Shown here piece after piece: positions 42,920 to 53,263 of a DNA stretch of 64,000 bases. The stretch is from Pseudomonas yangonensis (GTDB lineage Bacteria > Pseudomonadota > Gammaproteobacteria > Pseudomonadales > Pseudomonadaceae). Within the stretch, counting starts at the first letter, position 1, and every line of letters begins with the position of its first letter. Under the pieces are notes generated by a model that was not told the DNA's origin, ran no database searches, and saw nothing but the letters and a program-made list of their open reading frames with translations. Made by a program: the position numbers and the translations under genes. The stretch lies in the NCBI RefSeq assembly GCF_009932725.1, contig NZ_BLJU01000022.1, forward strand, positions 1 through 64,000, in the 5' to 3' direction.

Positions 42920-43654
42920 GTGAGCGTGAAAGCCGGCAAGCATGCACGAGAATTGCTGCTCAAGGAATACCGTGGCGTGCTCAGCACCCACTCCAAGGCC
43001 ATGCCGGGTTTCCCGTTCGGGTCGGTGGTGCCCTACTGCCTGGATGCCGAGGGCCGGCCACTGATCCTGATCAGCCGCATCGCCCAGCACACCCATAATC
43101 TCGGGCAGGACGCCAAATGTTCGCTATTGGTTGGCGAGCGTGGCGCAGAGGATGTGCAGGCGGTCGGCCGCCTCACTTTGCTCGCCGAAGCACGACAGTT
43201 GCATGACGAGAGCGAAATCGAAGCGGCCGCACAACGTTATTACCGCTTTTTCCCCCAGTCACGCGACTACCACCGGGCGCATGATTTCGATTTCTGGCGG
43301 CTGGAGCCGGTGCGCTGGCGCTTCATCGGCGGCTTCGGCGCCATTCACTGGCTCGACCAGGTCGCCCTGGCCAATCCCTTTGCGGCAGATGGCAGCGAAG
43401 CGAGCATGGTCGAGCACATGAATGAGGATCACGCCAAGGCCATCGCGCATTACGTCGAACTTGCAGGCCTGCCCCGGCATGAACCGGCGCAGATGGTCGG
43501 TGTCGACAGAGAAGGCTTTCACCTGCGCATTGGCCAAAGCCTGCACTGGCTGGCCTTTCCAACATCCTGCAACAACCCGGGACAGGTGCGTGAAGCCCTG
43601 GTGATGCTGGCTCGCGCCGAGAGCTGGCCGACCGACGGTTTGGCTTCAGCTTGA
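42920..43654 (+). CDS. hugZ: HugZ-family haem-utilisation protein
   Basis: 244 residues from the GTG at 42920, which has GAGGAG seven bases upstream; the earlier in-frame ATG (42869) overlaps the likely promoter. The N-terminal split-barrel (pyridoxamine phosphate oxidase-like) domain begins ARELLLKEYRGVLSTHSKAM, and the C-terminal DUF2470 domain includes SMVEHMNEDHAKAIAHYVE (~170-188), whose His residues fit haem binding. HugZ members are haem oxygenases or haem-binding proteins. No haem-uptake gene is adjacent, so the assignment is by domain. Confidence 0.82.
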   Translation: MSVKAGKHARELLLKEYRGVLSTHSKAMPGFPFGSVVPYCLDAEGRPLILISRIAQHTHNLGQDAKCSLLVGERGAEDVQAVGRLTLLAEARQLHDESEIEAAAQRYYRFFPQSRDYHRAHDFDFWRLEPVRWRFIGGFGAIHWLDQVALANPFAADGSEASMVEHMNEDHAKAIAHYVELAGLPRHEPAQMVGVDREGFHLRIGQSLHWLAFPTSCNNPGQVREALVMLARAESWPTDGLASA

Positions 43655-43719
43655 ATTCAGGCCACAACCCCATACTTAACTCCTACTGGAAGCTCGCTTC
43701 CGCCAAGGACCCTCTGAAA

Positions 43720-44169
43720 ATGCGCGCGTTTCTGTTTCTCTTTCTGCTCTTTCCGATCATCGAGCTGGCGTTACTGATCAAGGTCGGCAGCGCCATTGGC
43801 GTGTTGCCCACCCTGCTGTTGATCATCGGTACCGCGGTGCTTGGCAGTATCCTGCTGCGCGTCGCCGGGGTCGCGACCGCTTGGCGTGCCCGGGAAAAAC
43901 TCTCGCGCGGCGAACTGCCCGAGCAGGAAATGCTCGAAGGCCTGTTGATCGCCGTCGGTGGTGGCCTGCTGCTGCTGCCGGGTTTCATCAGCGACATCTT
44001 CGGCGTGCTCTGCCTGATTCCTTTCACCCGTCGTCTGCTGGTCGGCAAGATTCGCCGCCGCGCCGAGGAACAGGCACTGCGCCAGCGCGCCTTCTTCGAC
44101 GACCAGGCTGCCCGCTCCGGGCAAACCCGCCCAAATGTCCTCGAAGGCGAGTACGAACGCCGCGACTGA
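43720..44169 (+). CDS. fxsA: FxsA-family membrane protein
   Basis: 149 residues from ATG 43720. Three to four hydrophobic helices (~2-20, ~25-45, ~75-105) carry the FxsA blocks FPIIELALLIKVGSAIG and GGGLLLLPGFISDIFGVLCL, followed by a charged cytoplasmic tail. In E. coli FxsA affects phage F exclusion; the normal role is unknown. Location upstream of groES is common in pseudomonads. Confidence 0.9.
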   Translation: MRAFLFLFLLFPIIELALLIKVGSAIGVLPTLLLIIGTAVLGSILLRVAGVATAWRAREKLSRGELPEQEMLEGLLIAVGGGLLLLPGFISDIFGVLCLIPFTRRLLVGKIRRRAEEQALRQRAFFDDQAARSGQTRPNVLEGEYERRD

Positions 44170-44183
44170 TCCATGCAGCACCT

Positions 44184-44242
44184 GTAGAAGGCGGCTTGCC
44201 GACGATCCCGCTCAGGCTGATCGCCGGTGAGCCGGCTTCTAC
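44184..44242. repeat. Inverted REP pair, GTAGAAG family
   Basis: GTAGAAGGCGGCTTGCCGAC and GCCGGTGAGCCGGCTTCTAC face each other with a short centre. Each half is a REP-like palindrome. It lies between fxsA and the groES promoter. Confidence 0.7.
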
Positions 44243-44316
44243 TCAAGCGCAACGCTGGCATCGGACTGCGCTGTGCGATATCCCCCTCCGCTGCGCAAAA
44301 ATTTTCACCCCCTCCC

Positions 44317-44344
44317 CTTGAAATGCCCTTGCCCGCCCACATGT
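44317..44344 (+). promoter_or_regulatory. Sigma-32-like heat-shock promoter of groESL
   Basis: CTTGAAA (44317-44323) is an exact sigma-32 -35 element. CCCACATGT (44336-44344) resembles the CCCCATnT -10, with a 12-base gap. The position fits a ~150-base groES leader. Confidence 0.65.
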
Positions 44345-44493
44345 AGCAGTCACCGCAAGGTGCCTGCCCGCTGAGGCAGTCCAACTTTCGCGGTACGCCC
44401 AGCGTGCCGCACCCGGCCTCGCCGGATTTTACAAACCCGCCGACCAAGCAAGAGTCGGCAAGTTGGCCATTCAATTGTTAGGAGAGATCGACA

Positions 44494-44787
44494 ATGAAGC
44501 TTCGTCCTCTGCATGACCGCGTCGTGATCCGTCGCAGCGAAGAAGAGACCAAAACCGCAGGCGGCATCGTGCTGCCGGGTTCGGCCGCCGAGAAGCCGAA
44601 CCAGGGTGAAGTCGTTGCCGTCGGTACCGGTAAGGTTCTGGATAACGGCGAAGTCCGTCCGCTGGCCGTCAAGGTCGGTGACAAGGTGGTATTCGGCCCG
44701 TACTCCGGCAGCAACACCGTCAAAGTCGACGGCGAAGACCTGCTGGTCATGGGCGAGCACGAAATCCTCGCTGTCATCGAAGCCTGA
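44494..44787 (+). CDS. groES: Co-chaperonin GroES
   Basis: 97 residues, standard length. Opens MKLRPLHDRVVIRR; the mobile loop is EETKTAGGIVLPGSAAEKPN (~18-37), which docks on GroEL. It caps the GroEL ring during protein folding in the cytoplasm. 48 bases separate it from groEL; a heat-shock-type promoter lies upstream. TTAGGAGAG precedes the ATG. Confidence 0.98.
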   Translation: MKLRPLHDRVVIRRSEEETKTAGGIVLPGSAAEKPNQGEVVAVGTGKVLDNGEVRPLAVKVGDKVVFGPYSGSNTVKVDGEDLLVMGEHEILAVIEA

Positions 44788-44835
44788 TTCCCACGAATCT
44801 CCGTTTAACCTTCAAGAATTTGAGGACTGATCAAA

Positions 44836-46482
<1,647 letters not shown>

Positions 46483-46509
46483 GCCGACCAGCCCCTGAGC
46501 TGTTACAAG

Positions 46510-46536
46510 AACCCCGCGCCCGTCGCGGGGTTTTTT
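46510..46536 (+). terminator. Terminator of groESL
   Basis: AACCCCGCG-CCCGT-CGCGGGGTT followed by a T run. Confidence 0.92.
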
Positions 46537-47167
46537 ATTGTCTGGGCAAAGGGAAGCAGTCGCACCAGCGACGCAAAACCGAACATGGGTCATGGAGTCT
46601 GGACTTGGCAAGGCCTACTGGTGCTGAAGCGCTGGAAGACTTCGAGGACATCGAACGCCGGTATGCCCAGGGCGGCCATGAAGCATGCGGCGAGGCGGTG
46701 CACACCCAGCTGCTGCAACTCGTCGGCGCGACTCGCGCGCGCATGCGCCTGGCCCGCTGGCAGGATCTTCCCAGATGGCCCCAGGGGGCTCGGCACAGCT
46801 CTTGCCTGAACAAGCGACCTGCCGGCGCGGCGCCGGCAGCGCTCTATCGTGAAGCACCGTTCCATTTGCCTCATCCCCAACAGGAAGTGGCTCTATCTTG
46901 CACGCTGGCGCCCGGTAACGAGTTGGTCTGCAGGTAACTACAAGCGTCGGGCCGGCTGTTACAGAGCGCCGTAACCGGCACCTAAGGTTACGTTTAAGGC
47001 GTTACCGGCATCTTTGCCTGAACCAACAGTCAAGGCCCGTGTCCCAGCACCACCCAGACGGAGCCAGCCATGCTCGATGACCGTTCGTCGCACAAGGCTA
47101 CGACCAGGTGATTGGTGATCTAGGTTTAGCGAACAGCGTTTGGCAGCGCTTTCAAGGGGTTAGCAAA
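46537..47167. other. 630-base region without a convincing gene
   Basis: Open frames exist on both strands (for example plus 46605-46937 and minus 46590-46880), but none has a good ribosome site, a known family or a clear coding pattern. The plus frame EALEDFEDIERRYAQGGHEA is the most protein-like piece and could be a decayed gene. The right part carries the GTTACG-rich stretch 46910-47010, possibly regulatory. Confidence 0.45.
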
Positions 47168-47404
47168 ATGAAACTAGAAATAGCACGAGGTTTGTTCCTC
47201 GGCCTCGCCCTCAGCGTAACGGCGGTCGCCGCTGCGGCCTGGCAGGAACCCGGCCCACGCATAGTGGAAGCGCGCGACTGCTCTTCCACCCAGCCCTGCC
47301 CCACAGCGCCCTTGCGCAAGCAGGTACAGCCCGCCGTGAAGCCGGATGCCAACCTGCTGGTACTGATGTTCGGCCTGAGCGGCGCGATGAAAGGCGAGCA
47401 TTAA
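47168..47404 (+). CDS. Small secreted protein of unknown function
   Basis: 78 residues from ATG 47168, with AAGGGG upstream. A signal peptide is clear (MKLEIARGLFLGLALSVTAVAAAAW, cut after ~23). The mature part has a Cys pair (DCSSTQPCPTAP, ~37-48) that could form a disulfide. No family recognised. Isolated between groEL and the carbonic anhydrase. Confidence 0.65.
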   Translation: MKLEIARGLFLGLALSVTAVAAAAWQEPGPRIVEARDCSSTQPCPTAPLRKQVQPAVKPDANLLVLMFGLSGAMKGEH

Positions 47405-47625
47405 CCCCCTCACGCCCTACCCTTCTGGCGGGCCAACCAGCAGCGCTGGGTGGCTCGCCAATACCTGCCTCGCTGCATGGCCATCTGCGCAATCTCCTGG
47501 CTATCGATGTCGCCAACAGATCGGCCCACCGCTCCCTCTCGCGCCAGTGTAGCGCGCGCATAGTGGCGTTTTAGAGCAGCTCATTCAGGTTTGTTTAAGT
47601 AAGAATCCTTATCGTTGCGGCGGAA

Positions 47626-47641
47626 GTGACCGACCGGTCAC
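47626..47641. promoter_or_regulatory. Palindrome upstream of the carbonic anhydrase gene
   Basis: GTGACCGACCGGTCAC has perfect six-base arms (GTGACC/GGTCAC). It lies 57 bases before the start of the carbonic anhydrase gene and looks like a TetR-type operator. The cognate regulator is unknown. Confidence 0.5.
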
Positions 47642-47697
47642 AGGCGTTTGGTCAGCAGTCGAGAACGTCACTCATGAAAATGACAGGAGATGCAACG

Positions 47698-48429
47698 ATG
47701 AACTCAACCGCTTCCCGAACCGGTACCCCACTGCGCCCCGTAGCCAAGGACCAGGCCGAGCAAGCCCTGCACCAACTGGTGCAGGGCTTTCGCCGTTTTC
47801 GGCAGGAGGTCTACCCGCAGCAACAGGCACTGTTCAAGCGCCTGGCATCGGCCCAGGCACCCAGCGCCATGTTCATCACCTGCGCCGACTCGCGCATCGT
47901 TCCCGAGCTGATTACCCAGAGCGCCCCCGGCACCCTGTCCGTCACCCGCAACGTGGGTAACGTGGTGCCGCCTTACGGTCAGATGAATGGCGGCGTCTCC
48001 ACCGCCATCGAATATGCCGTGCTCGCCCTTGGCGTGCAGCACATCATCGTTTGCGGCCATTCCGACTGCGGCGCGATGAAGGCCGTGCTCAACCCCGCCA
48101 GCCTCGATGGCATGCCCACCGTGCGCGCCTGGCTGCGCCATGCCGAAGTGGCGCGCAGCGTGGTGGCAGACAACTGCAACTGCGGCAGTACGCACGAAAC
48201 CCTCGGCGTGCTGACCGAGGAAAACGTGGTGGCCCAGCTCGACCACCTGCGCACCCACCCTTCCGTCGCCGCGCGCCTGGCCAGTGGTCAGTTGCAGATT
48301 CATGGCTGGGTCTACGACATCGACAGTGGTGGCATCCGCGCCTACGACGCCGCCTCGGGCAACTTCCTCCCGCTCGACGGTGACGAGCAGCCCTGCGCCA
48401 CCCCGCAACCTCGTTACGCCAGCGCCTGA
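47698..48429 (+). CDS. Beta-class carbonic anhydrase
   Basis: 243 residues from ATG 47698 with AGGAGATG before it. It interconverts CO2 and bicarbonate. The zinc ligands are Cys62 (FITCADSR, with the Asp64-Arg66 dyad), His121 and Cys124 (VCGHSDCGAMK). The N-terminal ~35 residues form the dimer-swapping helix. A SulP transporter begins 83 bases downstream on the same strand, so the pair probably supplies or imports bicarbonate together. A palindrome lies upstream. Confidence 0.93.
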   Translation: MNSTASRTGTPLRPVAKDQAEQALHQLVQGFRRFRQEVYPQQQALFKRLASAQAPSAMFITCADSRIVPELITQSAPGTLSVTRNVGNVVPPYGQMNGGVSTAIEYAVLALGVQHIIVCGHSDCGAMKAVLNPASLDGMPTVRAWLRHAEVARSVVADNCNCGSTHETLGVLTEENVVAQLDHLRTHPSVAARLASGQLQIHGWVYDIDSGGIRAYDAASGNFLPLDGDEQPCATPQPRYASA

Positions 48430-48512
48430 CCCATTCATTTCCCCGAGCCTGCCTTCATAAATGGAGGCGGGCACGGGCTGCTTTTGCCCGCAAGTCGGGC
48501 CAGGAGATCCCC

Positions 48513-50024
48513 ATGAACCTGTTTCGCACATTGCCACGGGACGCGTTGGCGTCCGTCGTGGTCTTTCTCGTCGCCCTGCCCTTGTGCATGGGCATCGCCA
48601 TCGCCTCCGGCATGCCACCGGCCAAAGGCCTGATCACAGGCATCATCGGTGGTCTGGTGGTCGGCTTCCTGGCCGGCGCGCCGCTGCAGGTCAGCGGCCC
48701 GGCGGCAGGGCTGGCGGTACTGGTATTCGAGCTGGTACGCACCCACGGCATGGCTGCCCTCGGCCCGGTGCTACTGCTGGCCGGATTGATCCAGCTGGCC
48801 GCCGGAACCTTGCGTCTGGGCGGCTGGTTTCGCGTCACCGCACCGGCGGTGGTCTACGGCATGCTCGCCGGTATCGGCATCCTCATCGTGCTGTCGCAGG
48901 TGCACGTGATGATCGATGCGGCGCCCAGGGCCTCGGGCCTGGACAATCTGCTGGCCTTCCCCGCAGCGGTGCGCGACGCCCTAAGCCTGGCCAGCGGCAA
49001 CGCCATGATCGCCGGCATGATCGGCCTCGGCACCATTGCCAGCATCTGGCTGTGGGAGCGCTTTCGCCCGGCGCCGCTGCGCTTTCTGCCCGGCGCCCTG
49101 GTGGGCGTGACCCTCGCCACCCTCACCAGCCTGTTGCTGGCACTGCCGGTCAAGCGCGTCGAGCTGCCGGCCAACCTCGGTGATGCCATCGACTGGATCA
49201 CCCCGCAAAGACTGGCCAGCCTGGCCGACCCGCAATTGCTGATCGCCGCCCTCGCCCTGGCCTTTATCGCCAGCGCCGAGACGCTGTTGTCTGCGGCCGC
49301 CGTGGATCGCATGCACGACGGCCCGCGTGCGCGCTTCAACCGTGAGCTGTCCGCCCAGGGTATCGGCAACATCCTCTGTGGCGCGGTCGGCGCCCTGCCG
49401 ATGACCGGCGTGATCGTGCGCAGCTCGGCCAACGTGCAAGCCGGTGCTCGCGGCCGCGCCTCGACCATACTCCACGGCGCCTGGCTACTGGCCCTGGTCG
49501 CCCTGCTGCCCGGCGTGCTGCAGAGCATTCCGGTGGCCAGCCTCGGTGCGGTGTTGGTGTACACCGGCTGCAAACTGGTGGATCCCAAGGCCATGCGCAA
49601 CCTCGGCCAGTACGGGCGCGCCCCGGTGTTCATCTACGCCGCCACGGCGCTTTGCATCGTCTTCACCGACCTGCTGACCGGTGTGCTGGTGGGCTTCGCC
49701 CTGACCCTTTTGAAGCTGGTGTGGAATGCCTCGCGTCTGCGCGTGAAGCTGGTGCCCACCGGCCCGGATAGCGCCGAACTGCGCATGAGCGGCGCCGCCA
49801 CCTTCCTCCGTGTGCCACAACTGGCCAAGCTGCTGGCCAGCGTCGAGCCCAGCACACGCCTGCATCTGAGCCTGGCGCGGGTCAGCTATATCGACCATGC
49901 CTGCATGGAACTGCTGGAAGACTGGGACCGCTCAGCCCGCGCCCAGGGCGGCGGCTTGGAGATCGTCGAAGGAGCGGCGTTGAAGCGTCGGGTGGAAGGT
50001 AGACAGCGCACGGCGCTGGCCTGA
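48513..50024 (+). CDS. SulP-family anion transporter, likely bicarbonate
   Basis: 503 residues. Ten or more hydrophobic helices run through ~1-400, with the SulP early motif ALPLCMGIAIASGMPPAKGL (~20-39). A short STAS-like domain (~415-495, LHLSLARVSYIDHACMELLEDW) closes the protein. Sulphate, bicarbonate and other anions are known SulP substrates. The carbonic anhydrase immediately upstream favours bicarbonate, as in BicA-type or CA-fused members. CAGGAGATCCCC precedes the ATG. Confidence 0.9.
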   Translation: MNLFRTLPRDALASVVVFLVALPLCMGIAIASGMPPAKGLITGIIGGLVVGFLAGAPLQVSGPAAGLAVLVFELVRTHGMAALGPVLLLAGLIQLAAGTLRLGGWFRVTAPAVVYGMLAGIGILIVLSQVHVMIDAAPRASGLDNLLAFPAAVRDALSLASGNAMIAGMIGLGTIASIWLWERFRPAPLRFLPGALVGVTLATLTSLLLALPVKRVELPANLGDAIDWITPQRLASLADPQLLIAALALAFIASAETLLSAAAVDRMHDGPRARFNRELSAQGIGNILCGAVGALPMTGVIVRSSANVQAGARGRASTILHGAWLLALVALLPGVLQSIPVASLGAVLVYTGCKLVDPKAMRNLGQYGRAPVFIYAATALCIVFTDLLTGVLVGFALTLLKLVWNASRLRVKLVPTGPDSAELRMSGAATFLRVPQLAKLLASVEPSTRLHLSLARVSYIDHACMELLEDWDRSARAQGGGLEIVEGAALKRRVEGRQRTALA

Positions 50025-50267
50025 ATGCAGCGCGGCTCACTCACACTGGCCGGTGAGTGAGCCAGACTGGGGACAGACCTTTTGCTTCCTTTGGGCGGGG
50101 CCGGCCATCCGGCGTTTGAAAAAAGTGAGTCGCCGTAAGGGCGATACGAAGCGAAGCGTAGTAACAGCCGCAGGCTGGCCCGGAGGGTGAGCGAAGCGAA
50201 TCAACCGTAATTACGCACGACGAATTTGCGGCGTCGGAGTGCTGGGCTCAAGTAAGAGCAAGAGCCC

Positions 50268-50312
50268 CTCTCCCCTAGCCCCTCTCCCGCAAGCGGGAGA
50301 GGGGAACTGATC
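50268..50312. repeat. CTCTCCC...GGGAGAG palindromic repeat
   Basis: CCCCTCTCCC, CCCCTCTCCCGC and GCGGGAGAGGGG form a strong hairpin. Same family as 10205-10318 and 53137-53262. Confidence 0.75.
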
Positions 50313-50358
50313 GCGGGCCTTCAGCAATCTCAGCAGGCCTTCGAGGCTTCCGAGATTT

Positions 50359-50421
50359 TCGCGGCTAAAGCCGCTCCTACGGATTTGGGTGGCTTCGGGT
50401 CGCGGCTGAAGCCGCTTCTAC
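50359..50421. repeat. Two direct REP copies (GCGGCT-AAGCCGC family)
   Basis: TCGCGGCTAAAGCCGCTCCT plus AC (to 50380) and TCGCGGCTGAAGCCGCTTCT plus AC (50400-50421). They match the REP next to the RAYT gene at the right edge with one or two changes. Confidence 0.85.
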
Positions 50422-50451
50422 AAGAGCGTGGCGATACCCGCGGCCTTGCCT

Positions 50452-51279
50452 TCAGGCCCCCGTGATCAGCCGCTCGATGATTTCCCGCCGCTCAGGATGG
50501 TCCGGCACCTGAATACCAAACTCCTCCTGCAACACCCTCAGCACCTCATCGACACTCTGCAACTGCACCCGCTCACTCGCCTGCCCCAGGCGGTGGATGG
50601 CGAAGCTGCCATTGTTCAGCGTCTTGCGCAGGCCGGGCCCGGTGCGGGCGGCGATCATCTGGCCGAGGAAGGGCGAATCCGGGTGGGTGCACACGTACCA
50701 GTTGCCCACCACGTAGTCGATATCCGCCACCTTCTGCAGATCGAACACGTACATCGCCCGCCAGGTGTCAGCCACCAGGGCGCGCAGGGTGTAGGTGCCG
50801 TCCACCAGCGATAGGCGATAGGGCTCGTGCGGCGTGGCCTGCTCCGCCTCGCTGTCGAGCAAAAGCGGGCCGGTCGGCACCATCCCGCCGAAGCCGACGT
50901 CGCTGATGTAGCGCACGCCATCGATGGTCACCAGCACCAGCATATGAGTGCGCGCCGGCAGGGCATCTTCCGGGCCGCCCATGACCACGCGGCCGGTCAG
51001 CCCGCGCGCGTCGAAGCCCAGCGCCTGCAACAGGAGCAGATACAGGCGGTTGAGTTCGAAGCAGTAGCCGCCACGGCCCTGACGCAGCAGCTTGTCCTGA
51101 ATCGCGGCAGGTTCGACCTCCACCGGCACGCGCAGCATGCTGGCCAGGGTTTCGAAGGGAAATTCGGCGGTGTGCCGCGCCTGCAGCTCGCGCAGGGTGT
51201 CGAGCGTCGCTGGCGGCGCCGACGAGTAACCCAGGCGCCCTAGGTATGTGTGCAGATCCAGCTGGAATGCTTCGGTCAT
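50452..51279 (-). CDS. Arylamine N-acetyltransferase (NAT)
   Basis: 275 residues. Transfers an acetyl group from acetyl-CoA to arylamines and hydrazines. The catalytic triad is Cys73 (RGGYCFELN), His112 (ARTHMLVLV) and Asp127 (YISDVGFGG). The N-terminal helical domain includes FPFETLASMLR (~40-50). GGGAGAAG lies before the ATG. Single gene; detoxification or an unknown physiological acceptor. Confidence 0.93.
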   Translation of the reverse strand: MTEAFQLDLHTYLGRLGYSSAPPATLDTLRELQARHTAEFPFETLASMLRVPVEVEPAAIQDKLLRQGRGGYCFELNRLYLLLLQALGFDARGLTGRVVMGGPEDALPARTHMLVLVTIDGVRYISDVGFGGMVPTGPLLLDSEAEQATPHEPYRLSLVDGTYTLRALVADTWRAMYVFDLQKVADIDYVVGNWYVCTHPDSPFLGQMIAARTGPGLRKTLNNGSFAIHRLGQASERVQLQSVDEVLRVLQEEFGIQVPDHPERREIIERLITGA

Positions 51280-51495
51280 CGTGCTTCTCCCTTTTTACCT
51301 GCCGGCTGTTGTACCAGAGGCGGCAGAGGGGAGATATCTATCGGGTCGATAGCCCGTCTGATCGTCCTCACGCTCCGCGTGGGTATGCGGCCCGTGACGC
51401 TCCGCGCATCCACCGTAACGGCCGCAGAGCGGCCGAGGCTACAGGCCCCCATGCTGAGCGTGGGAGCGATCACGCAACCCCCCAGGTGGCTGCAG

Positions 51496-51520
51496 TTTTG
51501 CGGCTGAAGCCGCTCCTACA
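51496..51520. repeat. REP copy (GCGGCT-AAGCCGC family)
   Basis: TTGCGGCTGAAGCCGCTCCT followed by AC, one change from the REPIN units at 63697-63759. Confidence 0.85.
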
Positions 51521-51556
51521 GGTGTCCCGGTGTCTGCCTCATAACGCCCACCAATG

Positions 51557-51587
51557 AAAAAGGCCGGTCTCGCGACCGGCCCTTTCG
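51557..51587 (-). terminator. Terminator of the bauA-dehydrogenase operon
   Basis: On the minus strand GGGCCGGTC-GCGA-GACCGGCC runs into TTTTTC. Confidence 0.85.
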
Positions 51588-51605
51588 TGCAACGCGTCAG
51601 CTCAC

Positions 51606-53102
51606 TCAGCCATTGCTGGGGAAGGCGAACTGCGCCGCCTCGTGGCTCTTGCGCGCCGGCCAGCGCTGAGTGATGGCCTTCTTGCGGGTGTAGAAGCGCA
51701 CGCCATCCGGACCGTAGGCGTGCAGGTCGCCGAACAGCGAGCGCTTCCAGCCGCCGAAGCTGTGGTAGGCCACCGGCACCGGCAGCGGCACGTTGACGCC
51801 GACCATGCCCACTTCGATCTCGTCGCAGAACAGGCGCGCGGCTTCACCGTCACGGGTGAAGATGCAGGTGCCGTTGCCGTACTCGTGATCGTTGATCAGG
51901 GCCATGGCGTCTTCCAGGCTGCCGACACGGACGATGCACAGCACCGGGCCGAAGATTTCGTCGGTGTAGATGGTCATTTCCGGGGTGACCCGGTCGAACA
52001 GGGTGCCGCCGACGAAGAAGCCATTATCAAAGCCCGGTACCACCAGGCCGCGGCCGTCGACCACCAGCTTTGCGCCCTGGGCCACGCCGGCGTCGATGTA
52101 GCCCTTGACCTTGTCGCGCGCAGCGGCGGTGACCAGCGGGCCCATGTCCAGGCCGCAGGAGGTGCCGGCACCGATCTTCAGCGCCTGGATCTGCGGGACG
52201 ATCTTCTCCACCAGCGCATCGGCGATCTGGTCACCTACGCACACGGCCACGGAGATGGCCATGCAGCGCTCGCCGCAGGAGCCGTAGGCCGCGCCCATCA
52301 GGGCGCTGACGGCGTTGTCCAGGTCGGCATCGGGCATCAGCACGGCGTGGTTCTTGGCGCCGCCAAGGGCCTGCACGCGTTTGCCGCGCTTGGTGCCTTC
52401 GCTGTAGATGTACTCGGCGATCGGGGTCGAACCGACGAAGCTCAGGGCCTTGACCTCGGGCGCTTCGATCAGTGCATCGACTGCGTCCTTGTCGCCGTTG
52501 ACCACGTTCAGCACGCCCTTGGGCAGGCCGGCCTGCTGCGCCAGCTCGGCGATGAACAGGGTGGAGCTGGGATCGCGCTCGGAGGGCTTCAAGATGAAGC
52601 AGTTGCCGCAGACGATGGCCAGCGGGTACATCCACAGCGGCACCATGGCCGGGAAGTTGAACGGGGTGATGCCAGCCACCACGCCGATGGGCTGCAGGTC
52701 GGTCCAGGCGTCGATGTTCGGGCCGACGTTGCGGCTGTACTCGCCCTTGAGGATTTCCGGGGCGGCGCAGGCGAACTCGACGTTCTCGATGCCGCGCTTG
52801 AGTTCGCCGATTGCGTCCTCGATGGTCTTGCCGTGCTCGGCGCTGATCAGCGCGGCGATTTCGTTCTCGTTCTGCTCCAGCAGTTGCTTGAAGCGGAACA
52901 TGATCTGCGCGCGCTTGGCCGGCGGCGTGTTGCGCCAGGCCGGGAAGGCGGCCTTGGCGGCGTCGATGGCCAGCTGCATGGTGGCGCGGTCGGCCAGGCC
53001 GACGGCAGCGGTGGAGTCGCCGGTGGACGGGTTGTACACCGGGGCACTGCGCTCGTTGCCGGCAACGCGCTCGCCGTTGATCAGGTGGGGGATATGGCTC
53101 AT
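51606..53102 (-). CDS. CoA-acylating methylmalonate-semialdehyde dehydrogenase (BauC/MmsA type)
   Basis: 498 residues from ATG 53102, with GGAG six bases before; earlier in-frame starts are weaker. Oxidises malonate- or methylmalonate-semialdehyde to acetyl- or propionyl-CoA. The catalytic Cys is in GSCGERCMAISVAV (~285), the cofactor region in GVVAGITPFNFPAMVPLWM (~140-158) and ALGGAKNHAVL (~250) is typical. It lies 161 bases downstream of a beta-alanine-type transaminase, which supplies malonate semialdehyde, so this is probably the BauC-like step. MmsA of valine breakdown is the close alternative. Confidence 0.88.
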   Translation of the reverse strand: MSHIPHLINGERVAGNERSAPVYNPSTGDSTAAVGLADRATMQLAIDAAKAAFPAWRNTPPAKRAQIMFRFKQLLEQNENEIAALISAEHGKTIEDAIGELKRGIENVEFACAAPEILKGEYSRNVGPNIDAWTDLQPIGVVAGITPFNFPAMVPLWMYPLAIVCGNCFILKPSERDPSSTLFIAELAQQAGLPKGVLNVVNGDKDAVDALIEAPEVKALSFVGSTPIAEYIYSEGTKRGKRVQALGGAKNHAVLMPDADLDNAVSALMGAAYGSCGERCMAISVAVCVGDQIADALVEKIVPQIQALKIGAGTSCGLDMGPLVTAAARDKVKGYIDAGVAQGAKLVVDGRGLVVPGFDNGFFVGGTLFDRVTPEMTIYTDEIFGPVLCIVRVGSLEDAMALINDHEYGNGTCIFTRDGEAARLFCDEIEVGMVGVNVPLPVPVAYHSFGGWKRSLFGDLHAYGPDGVRFYTRKKAITQRWPARKSHEAAQFAFPSNG

Positions 53103-53136
53103 AAGGTTCTCCATCAAGAAATCGGGTATTGGGGAG

Positions 53137-53262
53137 AGACACCCTCTCCCCCGGCCCCCGCTCCGCGCCCCGGCCCTTCGCAGAGCTCAGGGCGCTTCAG
53201 CGGGCGAAGCGGTGCTTCGCTATTTCCGCTTACGCCCCGCAAGCGGGAGAGGGGAGCAAGGC
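53137..53262. repeat. CTCTCCC...GGGAGAG repeat between the two catabolic genes
   Basis: ACACCCTCTCCCCCGGCCCC on the left and CGCAAGCGGGAGAGGGGAGC on the right enclose ~85 bases. The same repeat family occurs at 10205-10318 and 50268-50312. It splits an otherwise tight operon. Confidence 0.7.
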
Positions 53263-53263
53263 A

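Larger units (their letters stand above)
50025..50451. other. Repeat-rich intergenic region, no gene
   Basis: 427 bases made of repeats. A ~150-base unit at ~50090-50215 contains AGTGAGTCGCCGTAAGGGCG; next comes a CTCTCCC/GGGAGAG palindrome (50268-50312), then two REP copies. The convergent genes on both sides would terminate within it. Confidence 0.6.
51280..51605. other. Intergenic region with a REP copy and terminator, no gene
   Basis: 326 bases between NAT and the dehydrogenase gene. Contains a REP at 51496-51520 and a terminator at 51557-51587. Nothing else was recognised. Confidence 0.5.

Noticed and set aside
46510..47107. Possible tRNA or small RNA after groEL
   Set aside because: No cloverleaf or known RNA motif could be found by eye; left as an unexplained gap.
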